Shown piece after piece: positions 21,047-30,946 of a stretch of DNA of 64,000 nt; position 1 is the first letter of the stretch; the number at the start of each line of letters is the position of its first letter. The translations under genes and the position numbers were made by a program. Source of the stretch: Mycobacterium lehmannii (GTDB lineage Bacteria > Actinomycetota > Actinomycetes > Mycobacteriales > Mycobacteriaceae); NCBI RefSeq assembly GCF_002245535.1, contig NZ_NKCN01000018.1:1-64000 (forward strand), given 5' to 3'. Below the pieces are notes generated by a model. The model was not told the origin of the DNA. It saw only the letters and a program-made list of their open reading frames with translations, and did not search any database.

Positions 21047-23095
21047 GTGGGCAGGCACAGTAAACCGGATCCCGAAGATTCGGCAGGCGGGGAGTTCGGC
21101 GATCGTCACGACGACTCGGAGACCGAACGCTTCGGTTATCTTGGCGACCGTCCGGAACCGGGACCCGGGAGCTATGACGCGGGCTATGGCTCCGAGTACG
21201 GCGACGTCGACCGTCCCGATTATGCGGATGGTCCGGAAGACCCCGGTTACTCGGATTTCGAACGCAACTACTCGGAGCCCGAGACCGGCGCATCGACTCC
21301 CCCGCCGGGAGTCCCGCCGCGCTCGGGCCCGGCGCACAGCGGTGAGTGGGAGGGCGGCGAGTGGACCGGTAGCCATCGCGCGGTCACCCCGGGCAGGCGT
21401 GGTGTCAGCGTCGGCGTCATCGCTGCCCTGGTCGCGGTCGTGGTGCTCGTCGGCGCGGTCATCCTGTGGCGATTCTTCGGTGACGCCTTGTCCGACCGCA
21501 CCGATCAGGCCGCCGCGCGGTGCGTCGACGGTGAGCTGTCCGTCGCGGTGGTGGTCGACCCGAACATTGCCGAGCCGATCCAGTCGCTGGCCAACCGGTA
21601 CAACGAGACCGCCGCCCCGGTGGCCGACAAATGCGTGAAGGTCGGCGTCAAACCGGCCGAATCCGACCAGGTGGTCAACGGTTTCACCGAGGCGTGGCCT
21701 AAAGAGTTGGGCGATCGTCCCGCATTGTGGGTGCCGGGCAGCTCGGTCTCGGCGGCGCGGCTCGAGGCTTCGTCGGGTGCACAGGCGATCATCGACAGCC
21801 GGTCACTGGCCACGTCGCCGGTGGTGCTGGCCGTTCGGCCGGAGTTGAAGAACGCTCTGGCGCAACAGAACTGGTCGACCATTCCGGCATTACAGAGCAA
21901 TCCGGCTTCATTGGACGGGCTGAATCTGGCCGGCTGGGGCGCGCTGCGGCTGGCGCTGCCACTGAGCGGCGACAGCGATGCGTCGTATCTCGCCGCGGAA
22001 GCGATCGCGGCCGCGTCGGTGCCCGCCGGTGCGCCCGCCAGTGAGGGCATACGCGCGGTGAACACCGTCGTGGCGGGCCAACCGCAGCTGCCGGACAAGA
22101 AGACCTCGACCGCGTTCGACGCGCTGGTCAACGCATCCGATCCGGCGGCGGCTCCCGTGCACGCCGTCGCCATCACCGAACAGCAGTTGTATCAGCGCAG
22201 CGCCGGTCTGCCCAATGGAGCGGGTGCGGTCTCGGGATGGTTGCCGCCCGGTCCCGCGGCGGTGGCCGATTACCCGGCCGTGTTGGTGTCGGGCGATTGG
22301 CTGTCGCAGGAACAGAAGAGCGCTGCCAGCGAATTCGCCCGGTTCATGCGCAAACCCGAACAGCTCGCGGAGTTGGGCAAGGCCGGTTTCCGCACAGAAG
22401 GCGGAACGCTGCCCGACAGCGACGTCGTGGACTTCGGGCCGATGCCTGCTCCGATGTCGGTGGGCGACGACCAGACACGCGCGCAACTGGCCAACGCGCT
22501 GACCGCCCCGGCGGCCAACCCGGCGGTGACGATCATGCTCGACCAGTCGATGCCCACCGATGAGGGCGGACGGTCTCGGCTGCAGAACGTCGTTGCCGCG
22601 CTGAACGCCCGGTTGCAGGCGTTGCCGGCCTCGTCTGCGGTGGGCCTGTGGACATTCGACGGCACCGCGGGCCGTTCGGAGGTGAGCACCGGACCGTTGA
22701 GCGACCAAGTCGACGGCCAGTCCCGCTCGGCGGCGTTGACGTCAGCACTGGACCAACAGTCCGCCTCCGGAGGGGGTGCGGTCTCGTTCACCACGCTGCG
22801 GCTGGTCTACACCGAAGCGATGGCGAACTTCCGTGAAGGACAAGAGAATTCGGTCCTGGTGATCACCACCGGGCCGCACACCGACCAGACCCTCAACGGA
22901 GAAGGCTTGCAGCAGTACATCCGCGGCGCCTTCGACGATGCCAAGCCGGTGGCCGTCAACGTCATCGACTTCGGGTCGGACTCCGATCGCGCGACCTGGG
23001 AGGCCGTTGCCGACATCAGCGGCGGCACCTACCAGAACCTCGCCAGCTCCGACTCCCCGGAGCTGACGGCGGCGATCGCGAACTTCCTCGGTTAG
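21047..23095 (+). CDS. Membrane-anchored protein with solute-binding-like region and VWA domain
   Basis: 682 residues, equivalent to Rv1836c. Residues 1-120 are acidic, Pro/Gly-rich and cytoplasmic; a single membrane anchor VIAALVAVVVLVGAVILW lies near 125-145. The outside part first resembles an ABC-type solute-binding fold (about 160-450), then carries a von Willebrand A domain (about 480-680) starting PAVTIMLDQSMPTDE. The MIDAS-like D-x-S-x-S is changed to DQSMP, so metal binding may be weakened. Function unknown; likely protein or ligand binding at the cell surface. GTG start. Confidence 0.85.
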   Translation: MGRHSKPDPEDSAGGEFGDRHDDSETERFGYLGDRPEPGPGSYDAGYGSEYGDVDRPDYADGPEDPGYSDFERNYSEPETGASTPPPGVPPRSGPAHSGEWEGGEWTGSHRAVTPGRRGVSVGVIAALVAVVVLVGAVILWRFFGDALSDRTDQAAARCVDGELSVAVVVDPNIAEPIQSLANRYNETAAPVADKCVKVGVKPAESDQVVNGFTEAWPKELGDRPALWVPGSSVSAARLEASSGAQAIIDSRSLATSPVVLAVRPELKNALAQQNWSTIPALQSNPASLDGLNLAGWGALRLALPLSGDSDASYLAAEAIAAASVPAGAPASEGIRAVNTVVAGQPQLPDKKTSTAFDALVNASDPAAAPVHAVAITEQQLYQRSAGLPNGAGAVSGWLPPGPAAVADYPAVLVSGDWLSQEQKSAASEFARFMRKPEQLAELGKAGFRTEGGTLPDSDVVDFGPMPAPMSVGDDQTRAQLANALTAPAANPAVTIMLDQSMPTDEGGRSRLQNVVAALNARLQALPASSAVGLWTFDGTAGRSEVSTGPLSDQVDGQSRSAALTSALDQQSASGGGAVSFTTLRLVYTEAMANFREGQENSVLVITTGPHTDQTLNGEGLQQYIRGAFDDAKPVAVNVIDFGSDSDRATWEAVADISGGTYQNLASSDSPELTAAIANFLG

Positions 23096-23134
23096 CGCCC
23101 GGCGAACACCCGACTCACACGCCGCGCCCCTAGT

Positions 23135-24488
23135 CGCCGAACGTGGGTTACCGGCACACTTTTCTCGGGCAGATTCATACGGTCAGTGCAACATCCTTGG
23201 ATTTGGAGGTTGTACATGCCGAGTGGTTACCCGCATCCGCGGTCGACGCGTCGGGAGTTGTTTGATCGGGTGTGTCAGGGCGTGGGGGTCGAGCGAGCTG
23301 CCCGGGAGATGGGTGTGTCAACGACTGCGGCGACGTTGTGGTGGCGTCAAGCTGGAGCGATGCAGCTATTGAGGGGTAACAATCGTGCTGGCCATGGCGT
23401 CGTTGAGCCGGGCGATCCTGATCGACCAGGCGGTAAAGGACATCGCCTTAGTTTGGACGAGCGCATCGCGATCATGCGTGGTCTTGATGCCGGGCTCAGC
23501 GACGCCGCCATCGCCGAGCAGATCGGGCGTGAGCGCAGCACTGTGTGGCGCGAAAAGCGCCGCAACCGTAATGCTGACGGGGACTACCACGCCCGCATGG
23601 CCCATAGCCGTGCAGCGCAAAACGCCAAGCGACCCAAAGGGTTCAAGCTCAACGACGCCAGGTTGTGCGCGCGGATCCAGATATGGATGGACCAGGGGTG
23701 GAGCCCCAAGCTGATCGCCGACGTGTTGGCCCGCGATCACCCCGATGACAGGCTGGCGCGGGTGAGTCACGAAACCATCTACAAGTGCCTCTACGTCCAA
23801 GGCCGCGGGCAGCTGCGCGCTGATCTGCACAAGCGGCTCTCAACCAAACGTGCAGCACGTAAATCACGCGATGCCGCCCCGCGACGCTCACCGTTTAGGG
23901 ACGTGATCACCATCAGCAAGCGTCCCCCGGAAGTGGATGATCGGGCCGTGCCCGGGCACTGGGAAGGCGATCTGATCATCGGTGCCCATAGCGGTTCGGC
24001 GATCGGCACGCTGGTCGAGCGCAGCACCCGGTTCACCATCTTGCTGCACTTGCCCCACGATCACACCGCCGAATCGGTGGCCACCGCGATGATCGCGGCG
24101 ATGAGCGAGCTGCCGGCCCATCTGCGCCGCACCATCACCTGGGACCGCGGCTCAGAGATGGCCGGCTGGCAAGACATCAGCCTGCAACTACAGGCCCCGG
24201 TCTACTTCTGCGATCCCCACTCACCCTGGCAGCGCGGCAGCAACGAGAACACCAACCGGCTACTGCGGTTCTGGTTCGAGAAGGGCACCGACCTGCGCGT
24301 GCATTCCAAAAGCGACCTCCAACGCATCCAAGACACCCTCAACACGCGGCCACGACCCACCCTGAACCTCGACACCCCCGCCGACCGCCTCAACGCACTC
24401 ATCACCCAACCAGCAGCATGAACCCCGAGTGTTGCACCAACCACTTGACTTCAGACCACTCTGGCGTGCGGGTAACCCACGTTCGGCG
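23135..24488 (+). mobile_element. IS30-family insertion sequence
   Basis: 1354-bp unit with one intact transposase. Ends are symmetric: an 18-bp perfect inverted repeat CGCCGAACGTGGGTTACC at 23135-23152 and 24471-24488, and an inner 8-bp repeat GTGCAACA at 23186-23193 and 24430-24437. The spacing between outer and inner repeats is exactly 33 nt on both sides and the spacers are partly similar (14 of 33). I therefore take the outer repeats as the ends; if not, the element is 23186-24437 and the outer arms are a split host palindrome. No clear target-site duplication is seen. It lies between the convergent VWA-protein and gcvP genes and disrupts neither. Confidence 0.75.
23216..24421 (+). CDS. 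IS30-family transposase
   Basis: 401-residue DDE transposase. An N-terminal helix-turn-helix (RRELFDRVCQGVGVERAARE), a second HTH LSLDERIAIMRGLDAGLSDAAIAEQIGRE with RSTVWREKRRN, then the catalytic core: first Asp in PGHWEGDLIIG, second Asp in ITWDRGSEM, Glu in PWQRGSNENTNRLLR. This DDE spacing and wording is diagnostic for IS30. ATG 23216 follows GGAGGT by 6 nt. The open frame reaches 23186 in the inner terminal repeat, which is not a likely start. Complete and apparently functional. Confidence 0.95.
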   Translation: MPSGYPHPRSTRRELFDRVCQGVGVERAAREMGVSTTAATLWWRQAGAMQLLRGNNRAGHGVVEPGDPDRPGGKGHRLSLDERIAIMRGLDAGLSDAAIAEQIGRERSTVWREKRRNRNADGDYHARMAHSRAAQNAKRPKGFKLNDARLCARIQIWMDQGWSPKLIADVLARDHPDDRLARVSHETIYKCLYVQGRGQLRADLHKRLSTKRAARKSRDAAPRRSPFRDVITISKRPPEVDDRAVPGHWEGDLIIGAHSGSAIGTLVERSTRFTILLHLPHDHTAESVATAMIAAMSELPAHLRRTITWDRGSEMAGWQDISLQLQAPVYFCDPHSPWQRGSNENTNRLLRFWFEKGTDLRVHSKSDLQRIQDTLNTRPRPTLNLDTPADRLNALITQPAA

Positions 24489-24501
24489 GGCAGTTGAGTG
24501 G

Positions 24502-27348
24502 TTACGCGAACGCCTCGATGGGCGGGCACGAGCAGACCAGGTTGCGGTCGCCGTACGCACCGTCGATGCGACGCACCGGCGGCCACACCTTCGGGCGGTA
24601 GTTCTTGCCCAGCGGATAGGCCGCCTGCTCGCGGGTGTAGGTGTGCTTCCAATCGTCGACCAGCAGGGACTCCGCGGTGTGCGGTGCGTTGCGCAGCGGG
24701 TTGTCCTCGGCGGGCCAGGTGCCGTCGCCCACCTTGTCGATCTCCGAGCGGATCGCGATCATCGCCTCGCAGAACGCGTCGACCTCGGCGATACTCTCGC
24801 TCTCGGTGGGTTCGACCATCAGCGTGCCCGCCACGGGGAAGCTCATCGTCGGCGCGTGGAAACCGTAGTCCGCCAATCGTTTTGCCACATCGTCGACGGT
24901 CACGCCGGTCTGCTTGGTGATGGTACGCAGGTCGAGGATGCACTCGTGGGCGACCATGCCGTTCTCGCCGGTGTAGAGCACCGGGTAGTACTCGTCGAGG
25001 CGGCGCGCGATGTAGTTGGCCGACGCGATGGCGGTCAGCGAGGCGGCACGCAATCCGGCTGCGCCCATCATCCGGATGTAGGCCCAGCTGATCGGCAGGA
25101 TCGACGCCGACCCGTACGGCGCCGCCGACACCGTGTACGCATCCGGCAACTCCTCGGCGAGCGGATGGCCGGGCAGGAACGGCGCCAGGTGCGCGCGCAC
25201 CGCGACCGGGCCGACGCCGGGGCCGCCGCCGCCGTGCGGAATGCAGAACGTCTTGTGCAGGTTGAGGTGGCTCACGTCGCCGCCGAACCGGCCGGGCCGG
25301 GCCAGGCCGACGAGCGCGTTGAGGTTGGCGCCGTCGACGTACACCTGACCGCCCGCGTCGTGGACCGCCGCGCAGATGTCGGCGATGTCGTGCTCGTACA
25401 CCCCGTGCGTCGACGGGTAGGTGATCATCAACGCCGACAGTCGATCCGCGTGCTCGCTCACCTTTGCGCGCAGATCGTCGAGGTCGACGTCGCCGTTGGG
25501 TCGGCACGCCACCACCACGACACGCATGCCCGCCAGCGCAGCCGAGGCCGCATTGGTGCCGTGCGCGCTGGACGGGATGAGGCAGACGTTGCGGTCGGGC
25601 TCACCGCGCTCGGCGTGATAGGCCTGGATCGCCAGCAGGCCGGCGTACTCGCCCTGCGAGCCCGCGTTGGGCTGTAGCGACACCGCGTCGTATCCGGTGA
25701 TGTCGATCAGCCACTGCTCCAGGTCGGCGATCAGCTTCCGCAGCCCCGGGGTGTCGGATGCGGGTGCGAACGGATGCTGGCGCGCGAACTCCGGCCAGGT
25801 GATCGGCTCCATCTCGGCGGCCGCATTGAGCTTCATCGTGCACGATCCGAGCGGAATCATGCTGCGGTCCAAGGCGATATCCTTGTCGGCCAACGACCGC
25901 AGGTAACGCATCATCTCGGTTTCGGTGCGATACCGCGTGAACGCCGGATGGGTGAGGAACTCCGAGGTGCGCGTGGCGATTCCGGGGCCGTCGAACTCCG
26001 AATCGACCGGCGTCGCCGAGAAGGCCGACAGCACCGCCTCGACATGCGCGGCGGTGGTCGCCTCGTCACAGGACACCGAGACGTGGTCGTCGTCGACCAG
26101 CCAGACGTTGATGCCGCGCGCCTTGGCCGTCTCGCACACCGCCGCCGCCCGGCCGGGCACCTTGGCCAGCACGGTGTCGAAGAACTCGCGGTGTACGACC
26201 TCAACCCCTGCTGCCGTCAACCCGGCCGCCACCGCGCGCGCCCGCTGGTGCACCCGATCGGCGATCCCGGTCAGGCCGTCGGCGCCGTGGTAGCTGACGT
26301 ACATCGCGGCCATCACCGCGAGCAGCACCTGCGCGGTGCAGATGTTGCTGGTGGCCTTGTCGCGGCGGATGTGCTGTTCGCGGGTCTGCAACGCCAGCCG
26401 GTACGCCGGCGCGCCGTCGGCGTCGAGCGACACCCCGACAAGGCGGCCCGGCAGCTGGCGCGCGTGCTTGGCGTGCACGGCCAGATATCCGGCATGGGGT
26501 CCACCGAAACCCATTGGCACACCGAACCTCTGGGTGCTTCCGAACGCGACGTCGGCGCCGATCTCACCGGGCGGGGTGAGCAGCGTCAACGCCAGCAGAT
26601 CCGCACCGATCGCGACCAAAGCGCCGCGGTCATGGGCTTGGGCGACGAGATCACTCCAGTCCACGACGGCGCCGCTGGCCCCCGGCAGTTGAGCGATGAC
26701 GCCGAAGAAGTCGCCGTCGGGCAGTCCCCGGGTCAGATCGGCGGTGACGATCTCGATGCCGAGCGGTTCGGCGCGGGTGGCCAGCACCGCGGCGCTCTGG
26801 CGGAACAGGTCGGCGTCGACGGCCAGCCGGTTCGACGGTCCGCGCACTGCGCGGTGCATCAGCGTCATCGCCTCGGCGGCCGCCGTGCCCTCGTCGAGCA
26901 TGGACGCGTTGGCGACCTCGAGGCCGGTCAGATCGGTCACCATCGTCTGGAAGTTGAGCAGCGCCTCGAGGCGGCCCTGGCTGATCTCCGGCTGGTACGG
27001 GGTGTAGGCGGTGTACCAGGCGGGGTTTTCAAGGATGTTGCGGCGCAACACCGGTGGGGTCAGCGTGTCGTAGTAGCCCTGGCCGATCATCGACACGGCC
27101 ACGGTGTTCGTGTCGGCGAGCGTGCGCAGTTCGGCCAGCGCCTCGTCCTCGGAGGCGGCCGCGGGTAGCCGGTCGAGTCCCGGGGCCAAACCGTCGGCCG
27201 ACAGCGGGTCGAGGATGCCCGATGGCAGCGCCTTCTCGGCGAGTTCGTCGAGTGAGGAGACGCCGATCGTCTCGAGCATGGTGGCGACGGCGTCGGCATC
27301 CGGTCCGATGTGGCGGTCGGCGAAATTGGGCTGATGGTGATCGAACAC
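24502..27348 (-). CDS. gcvP: Glycine dehydrogenase (decarboxylating), P protein of the glycine cleavage system
   Basis: 948-residue PLP enzyme decarboxylating glycine and passing aminomethyl to the lipoyl group of GcvH. Single-chain form with two homologous halves. The PLP lysine is in [18 protein letters not shown] in the C-terminal half; the glycine-rich loop and the N-terminal [22 protein letters not shown] are typical. GTG 27348 ([17 protein letters not shown]) is the family start; the longer open frame upstream is riboswitch RNA. It is the Rv1832 equivalent, expressed behind a tandem glycine riboswitch. Confidence 0.97.
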   Translation of the reverse strand: MFDHHQPNFADRHIGPDADAVATMLETIGVSSLDELAEKALPSGILDPLSADGLAPGLDRLPAAASEDEALAELRTLADTNTVAVSMIGQGYYDTLTPPVLRRNILENPAWYTAYTPYQPEISQGRLEALLNFQTMVTDLTGLEVANASMLDEGTAAAEAMTLMHRAVRGPSNRLAVDADLFRQSAAVLATRAEPLGIEIVTADLTRGLPDGDFFGVIAQLPGASGAVVDWSDLVAQAHDRGALVAIGADLLALTLLTPPGEIGADVAFGSTQRFGVPMGFGGPHAGYLAVHAKHARQLPGRLVGVSLDADGAPAYRLALQTREQHIRRDKATSNICTAQVLLAVMAAMYVSYHGADGLTGIADRVHQRARAVAAGLTAAGVEVVHREFFDTVLAKVPGRAAAVCETAKARGINVWLVDDDHVSVSCDEATTAAHVEAVLSAFSATPVDSEFDGPGIATRTSEFLTHPAFTRYRTETEMMRYLRSLADKDIALDRSMIPLGSCTMKLNAAAEMEPITWPEFARQHPFAPASDTPGLRKLIADLEQWLIDITGYDAVSLQPNAGSQGEYAGLLAIQAYHAERGEPDRNVCLIPSSAHGTNAASAALAGMRVVVVACRPNGDVDLDDLRAKVSEHADRLSALMITYPSTHGVYEHDIADICAAVHDAGGQVYVDGANLNALVGLARPGRFGGDVSHLNLHKTFCIPHGGGGPGVGPVAVRAHLAPFLPGHPLAEELPDAYTVSAAPYGSASILPISWAYIRMMGAAGLRAASLTAIASANYIARRLDEYYPVLYTGENGMVAHECILDLRTITKQTGVTVDDVAKRLADYGFHAPTMSFPVAGTLMVEPTESESIAEVDAFCEAMIAIRSEIDKVGDGTWPAEDNPLRNAPHTAESLLVDDWKHTYTREQAAYPLGKNYRPKVWPPVRRIDGAYGDRNLVCSCPPIEAFA

Positions 27349-27409
27349 TCGGGCTACTCCAGACGCGTTCAGGCAGAGGACCGCTGGGTTCCTCCCCCTC
27401 TGTCGTCGA

Positions 27410-27625
27410 CCCGGTGCGGGCGCCTGAGAGATTCGGCGATCACGACGGTGCGAGATTCGCCTTTCCCCATGGGCGGGCGAGGGCGGCCGGGCGGACCCGA
27501 CCGGAGAGCTCACCGCTTTCCAGAGGCATCGGGGTCTCGTGCGGTCCTGGGTGCCTGAGAGGTTGACGGAGAGGTGTTGCTCCTTCGGCGTCCGTGACTG
27601 GCCGCCACGAAACTCTCCCGCACAA
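27410..27625 (-). ncRNA. Tandem glycine riboswitch upstream of gcvP
   Basis: Read on the minus strand, two glycine-aptamer consensus sets occur in order. Aptamer I (about 27545-27622): GCGGGAGAG, GCCGAAGGAGCAA and CTCTCAGGCA. Aptamer II (about 27412-27520): GAGCTCTCCGG, GGGGAAAGGCGAATC and TCTCTCAGGCGCC. This is the classical cooperative two-aptamer architecture, expected to turn on gcvP when glycine is abundant. About 60 nt separate it from the gcvP start; GGGGGAGGAA lies there and could be part of the expression platform or a leader. Confidence 0.93.
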
Positions 27626-27696
27626 GCGCGATGCGTTCACGAGTTTACCGTCAGAGGCGCTGGCCTCGGCAGCGAGCGGGTGCGTGGCCCGAAATG

Positions 27697-28332
27697 TCAG
27701 CCGATCTTGCGGTCGCGGTGCTTGCGCCGCGAGGCCAACTCGTCCTCGGGAGCCGCGATCGACTCGCCCCCGTCGGCGCGCTCACCGGGGAAATCGGCGA
27801 TAGCGCCGGTCAACTCCCGCATCGCACCCGAAACCGCGATGCCGAACACGCCTTGACCGCCCTGCAGAAGGTCGACGACCTCTTCGGCCGACGTGCACTC
27901 GTAGACCGTGGTGCCGTCGGAGAACAGCGTGATGTTGGCCAGATCGCGAACCCCGCGCTGGCGCAGGTGGTCGACGGCGACGCGGATGTTGTGCAGCGAG
28001 ATACCGGTATCGAGCAGGCGTTTGACGATCTTGAGGACCAGGATGTCCTTGAACGAGTACAGCCGCTGGCTGCCGGAGCCTGCCGCGCTTCGGATGGACG
28101 GTACGACCAGCGACGTCCGAGCCCAGTAGTCGAGCTGGCGGTAGGTGATGCCGGCGATCTGGCAGGCGCTGGGGCCGCGGTAGCCGACGAGCTCGTCGGG
28201 AACGGAGTTGTCGGGGAACAGCCCGGCCTGGACGGGTTCTCCGGCCGGCTCCGGAGTGGTGGTCAGTTCCGAATCCGCGGGGCCGCTAGCAGCGGTGAGG
28301 TCCAGCTGCTCCTGACGTGGCGTGTCTCCCAC
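27697..28332 (-). CDS. MerR-family transcriptional regulator, ResR/McdR-like
   Basis: 211 residues. A winged-helix MerR DNA-binding domain spans about residues 48-120: YRGPSACQIAGITYRQLDYWARTSLVVPS, then GSQRLYSFKDILVLKIVKRLLDTGISLHNIR. The C-terminal part FSDGTTVYECTSAEEVVDLLQGGQGVFGIAV is the conserved effector-like region of this mycobacterial family. The M. tuberculosis counterpart Rv1830 has been called ResR/McdR and linked to cell-cycle control and antibiotic resilience. The N-terminal 45 residues are disordered. It stands alone between the riboswitch and the nuclease gene. Confidence 0.9.
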   Translation of the reverse strand: MGDTPRQEQLDLTAASGPADSELTTTPEPAGEPVQAGLFPDNSVPDELVGYRGPSACQIAGITYRQLDYWARTSLVVPSIRSAAGSGSQRLYSFKDILVLKIVKRLLDTGISLHNIRVAVDHLRQRGVRDLANITLFSDGTTVYECTSAEEVVDLLQGGQGVFGIAVSGAMRELTGAIADFPGERADGGESIAAPEDELASRRKHRDRKIG

Positions 28333-28555
28333 TTCCAGATTCCTCTCGCCGATCGAACCCGCCTCTGTGACCTACGTGGGCACACATTTGCCAAGCCCGA
28401 GTGTGTCGAGCATACGCTTCTCGCCGTCCGCGGACTGCCCATCAGTGGTCCGGCCCCCAAAGTATGGCTGCCCGATTCGCCGACGGGGAAACCCGGTACC
28501 GCGTGTCGAGGGGACGAGACGTTTCCGTGACAAACCCGCAGGACGACGGCCGCCT

Positions 28556-29050
28556 CTAGGTGGCCTTGAAGTCGTCCGGAGAGACCGAATCCAAAAACTC
28601 CTTGAACTTCTCGACCTCGTCCTCGCGCACTGCGCCCGCCGCTTCGTCGTCGTTCTCGTCGGGAATGATCAGCCCGGCCTCCGCCAGCACCGCTTCCTCG
28701 ACGTAGATCGGCACCCCGACCCGCAGCGCGATCGCCACGGAATCCGACGGACGCGCCGACACCTTGATGTCGCGGTCGAAGATCAGGTCGGCGTAGAAGG
28801 TGCCCTCCTGCAGGTCGACGATGCGCACCTCTTTGAGCGAATGGCCAAGCGCGGCAATGACATCTCGGATCAGATCGTGTGTCAGCGGCCGGGCCGGCTC
28901 GACCCCCTGCTGTTCGAGCGCGATCGCGGCGGCCTCCGACTGGCCGATCCAGATGGGCAGATACCGGTCGCCGTTGGACTCCCTCAGCAGCAGGACCGGC
29001 TGGTTCTGCGGCTGCTCCACGCGAATGCCGACCACACGAACCTCACCCAT
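28556..29050 (-). CDS. Bifunctional nuclease family protein (DUF151)
   Basis: 164 residues. Conserved DUF151 wording: VVGIRVEQPQNQPVLLLRE, RYLPIWIGQSEAAAIALEQQG, TFYADLIFDRD and RPSDSVAIALRVGVPIYVEEAVL. Family members show DNase/RNase activity in vitro in some organisms; the mycobacterial role (Rv1829) is not settled. Acidic C-terminus (DENDDEAAG). Flanked by two MerR regulators, 60 nt after the second one, and likely in the same transcription unit. ATG start at 29050. Confidence 0.9.
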   Translation of the reverse strand: MGEVRVVGIRVEQPQNQPVLLLRESNGDRYLPIWIGQSEAAAIALEQQGVEPARPLTHDLIRDVIAALGHSLKEVRIVDLQEGTFYADLIFDRDIKVSARPSDSVAIALRVGVPIYVEEAVLAEAGLIIPDENDDEAAGAVREDEVEKFKEFLDSVSPDDFKAT

Positions 29051-29110
29051 CTGCGTCTGCCCTCCGCACCGAAGAAGCGAGCTTCATAGCCATCGCTTCG
29101 AGTCTAATCC

Positions 29111-29860
29111 TCAGCGATCCAGTACGTCGCGCACAGCCGACTTGATCAACGATGTGTGCAATGTGATCGCCAAGGCCGCCACTTCACGTGCCAGATCGTC
29201 GGCCCGGTCGCGGGCGCCTGCCTTGTTGGCCTTGACGATAGGCCCTGCGATCTGGGCGATCAGATCGGACTGCCGATCGGCCGCCGACCGGAACGCCCGC
29301 AGGTGCCGGGGCTCGACACCGTAGTCCTCCAGAGCGCGGGCGCACTGGGCGATCACCACGGAATGCTCGTCGAAGAATCCGCCTCGTCCGGGCGTGATGA
29401 CGCCGGCCTTGACGAGCGCGCCCAGCAGTTCTTCTCCGACGCCTGAGCGGGCCAGCAGATCCTCCCGCGACAGGCGCACCTGCGTCGGGGCCACCGCCGC
29501 CGCACCCCCGGGAGCGTCGGTGCCCTCTGTGCCGTCTGAGGACACCGGAACCAAACGCGGTACGCCGTATGCCGATCCGTTCTGGGGCAGCTCGCCGTCG
29601 GGCTGTGCGTCGAGCTGTGCCTTGATCACCTTCAGCGGCAGGTACTGGTCGCGCTGGGCGGTGAGGATGAACCGTAGACGTGCGCAGTCGTAGGCGGTGA
29701 ACCGCCGGTAACCCGACGCGGTGCGCTCGGGGGTGACCAGGCCTTCGGCCTCCAGGAACCGGATCTTGGAAATGGTCACGTCCGGGAAGTCCGGTCGTAG
29801 CAGATCGAGGACCGCTCCGATCGACATCCCAGTGAGCGCGGGAGTGTCGGGTGCGCCCAT
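29111..29860 (-). CDS. MerR-family transcriptional regulator (Rv1828-like)
   Basis: 249 residues. MerR winged helix near residues 10-85: [43 protein letters not shown] split here only by its length, with [28 protein letters not shown]. The C-terminal helices [23 protein letters not shown] match Rv1828. ATG 29860 agrees with the family start; the open frame extends to 30079 over garA and is not coding there. Lies 31 nt downstream of garA; effector unknown. Confidence 0.92.
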   Translation of the reverse strand: MGAPDTPALTGMSIGAVLDLLRPDFPDVTISKIRFLEAEGLVTPERTASGYRRFTAYDCARLRFILTAQRDQYLPLKVIKAQLDAQPDGELPQNGSAYGVPRLVPVSSDGTEGTDAPGGAAAVAPTQVRLSREDLLARSGVGEELLGALVKAGVITPGRGGFFDEHSVVIAQCARALEDYGVEPRHLRAFRSAADRQSDLIAQIAGPIVKANKAGARDRADDLAREVAALAITLHTSLIKSAVRDVLDR

Positions 29861-29891
29861 GGTTACTCTTCGCGCATGCGTTGGTCGACCA

Positions 29892-30371
29892 CTAGCCGGC
29901 CTGACCGCTGTCGTCGTTCTTCGGGCCGGTGAGAAACACCAGGCGGAACTTCCCGATCTGCACCTCGTCGCCGTTGGCCAGCACCGCCGAGTCCACCGGT
30001 TCGCGGTTGACGTAGGTGCCGTTGAGGCTGCCGACGTCGACCACCTGGAACTCACCGCTTTCGAGGCGGAACTCGGCATGCCTGCGGCTCACCGTGACGT
30101 CGTCGAGGAAGATGTCGCTGTCGGGATGCCGACCGGCCGACGTGGTGGGCTGGTCGAGCAGGAACCGCGATCCCGCGTTCGGCCCGCGCTTGACGACCAG
30201 CAGCGCCGATCCGGCGGGCAGACCTTCGACGCCCGAAACGGCGCCCTCGGTGCCAGCCGTGGCCGGGGCGTCCAGTTCATTGAGGAAGTCGGCGCGGAAG
30301 ACGGACGTCGTTTCCACGGTGACTTCGTCAGACGTCTGGTCGGTCCCAGAGTTCTGGTCGTTTTCCGTCAC
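29892..30371 (-). CDS. garA: FHA-domain regulator GarA
   Basis: 159 residues. N-terminal [10 protein letters not shown] places the kinase target threonines at residues 21 and 22, as in M. tuberculosis GarA; the FHA domain occupies about 58-148 with [22 protein letters not shown] and GSLNGTYVN. Known role: unphosphorylated GarA binds and restrains 2-oxoglutarate dehydrogenase and NAD-glutamate dehydrogenase and activates glutamate synthase; PknB/PknG phosphorylation makes its own FHA domain bind the phosphothreonine and switches it off. It lies next to gcvH, so carbon/nitrogen control genes are clustered. Confidence 0.97.
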   Translation of the reverse strand: MTENDQNSGTDQTSDEVTVETTSVFRADFLNELDAPATAGTEGAVSGVEGLPAGSALLVVKRGPNAGSRFLLDQPTTSAGRHPDSDIFLDDVTVSRRHAEFRLESGEFQVVDVGSLNGTYVNREPVDSAVLANGDEVQIGKFRLVFLTGPKNDDSGQAG

Positions 30372-30503
30372 CCGCTGCTCCTAACTGGCTGCTGTGGCGA
30401 TACCGCGTCTGATGTCGACCGTACCGCGCGGCGAGCGCGATTGTGCCCACCACCGCCGGATCCGCCCTAGTTGGCGTCCGGTCTGCAAAACCCTAACAAC
30501 CCG

Positions 30504-30899
30504 TCACTCGCTCACTGTGCTGCGGTAGCCGTCGGCGTCCAGCAGCGTGCCCAGCCCCTGCTCCAGGGCGGCGGGGTCGGCCTGCAGCTCGACCAGCCAA
30601 CCCTCCCCGTAGGGATCGGAGTTCACGAGCTGGGGACTCCCCTCGAGATCACCGTTGACCGCAACGACTTTCGCGGTGACGGGGGCGTACAGGTCCGACA
30701 CCGACTTGGTGGACTCCACCTCGCCGAACGACTCGCCGGCAGTCACCTCGGCACCGACGTCGGGCAGCTGGACGAACACCACGTCACCGAGCGCCGACTG
30801 GGCGTAATCGGTGATACCGACGCGCACGGTGTCGTCGCCGGTACGCAACACCCACTCGTGTTCTTCGGTGTAGTGCAGGTCGGCTGGGATTTCGCTCAC
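30504..30899 (-). CDS. gcvH: Glycine cleavage system H protein
   Basis: 131-residue lipoyl carrier shuttling the aminomethyl group between GcvP and GcvT. TEEHEWV start and GITDYAQSALGDVVFVQLPDVG are typical; the lipoylated lysine is K65 in VESTKSVSDLYAP. It is separated from gcvP by the MerR/garA genes rather than placed in one gcv operon, as in M. tuberculosis (Rv1826). gcvT is not in the window. ATG start at 30899. Confidence 0.97.
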   Translation of the reverse strand: MSEIPADLHYTEEHEWVLRTGDDTVRVGITDYAQSALGDVVFVQLPDVGAEVTAGESFGEVESTKSVSDLYAPVTAKVVAVNGDLEGSPQLVNSDPYGEGWLVELQADPAALEQGLGTLLDADGYRSTVSE

Positions 30900-30946
30900 G
30901 GCGCTCCTCGTTGTTCAGCGGTTCGGCCCGGGTTGGCAACTGACCC

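Noticed and set aside
23186-23215. Possible upstream start of the transposase at 23186
   Set aside because: It lies in the inner terminal repeat; the ribosome site GGAGGT fits ATG 23216 instead.
27349-27513. N-terminal extension of gcvP
   Set aside because: It coincides with the downstream end of the glycine riboswitch (27410 onward) and its expression platform, and the family starts at MFDHHQ.
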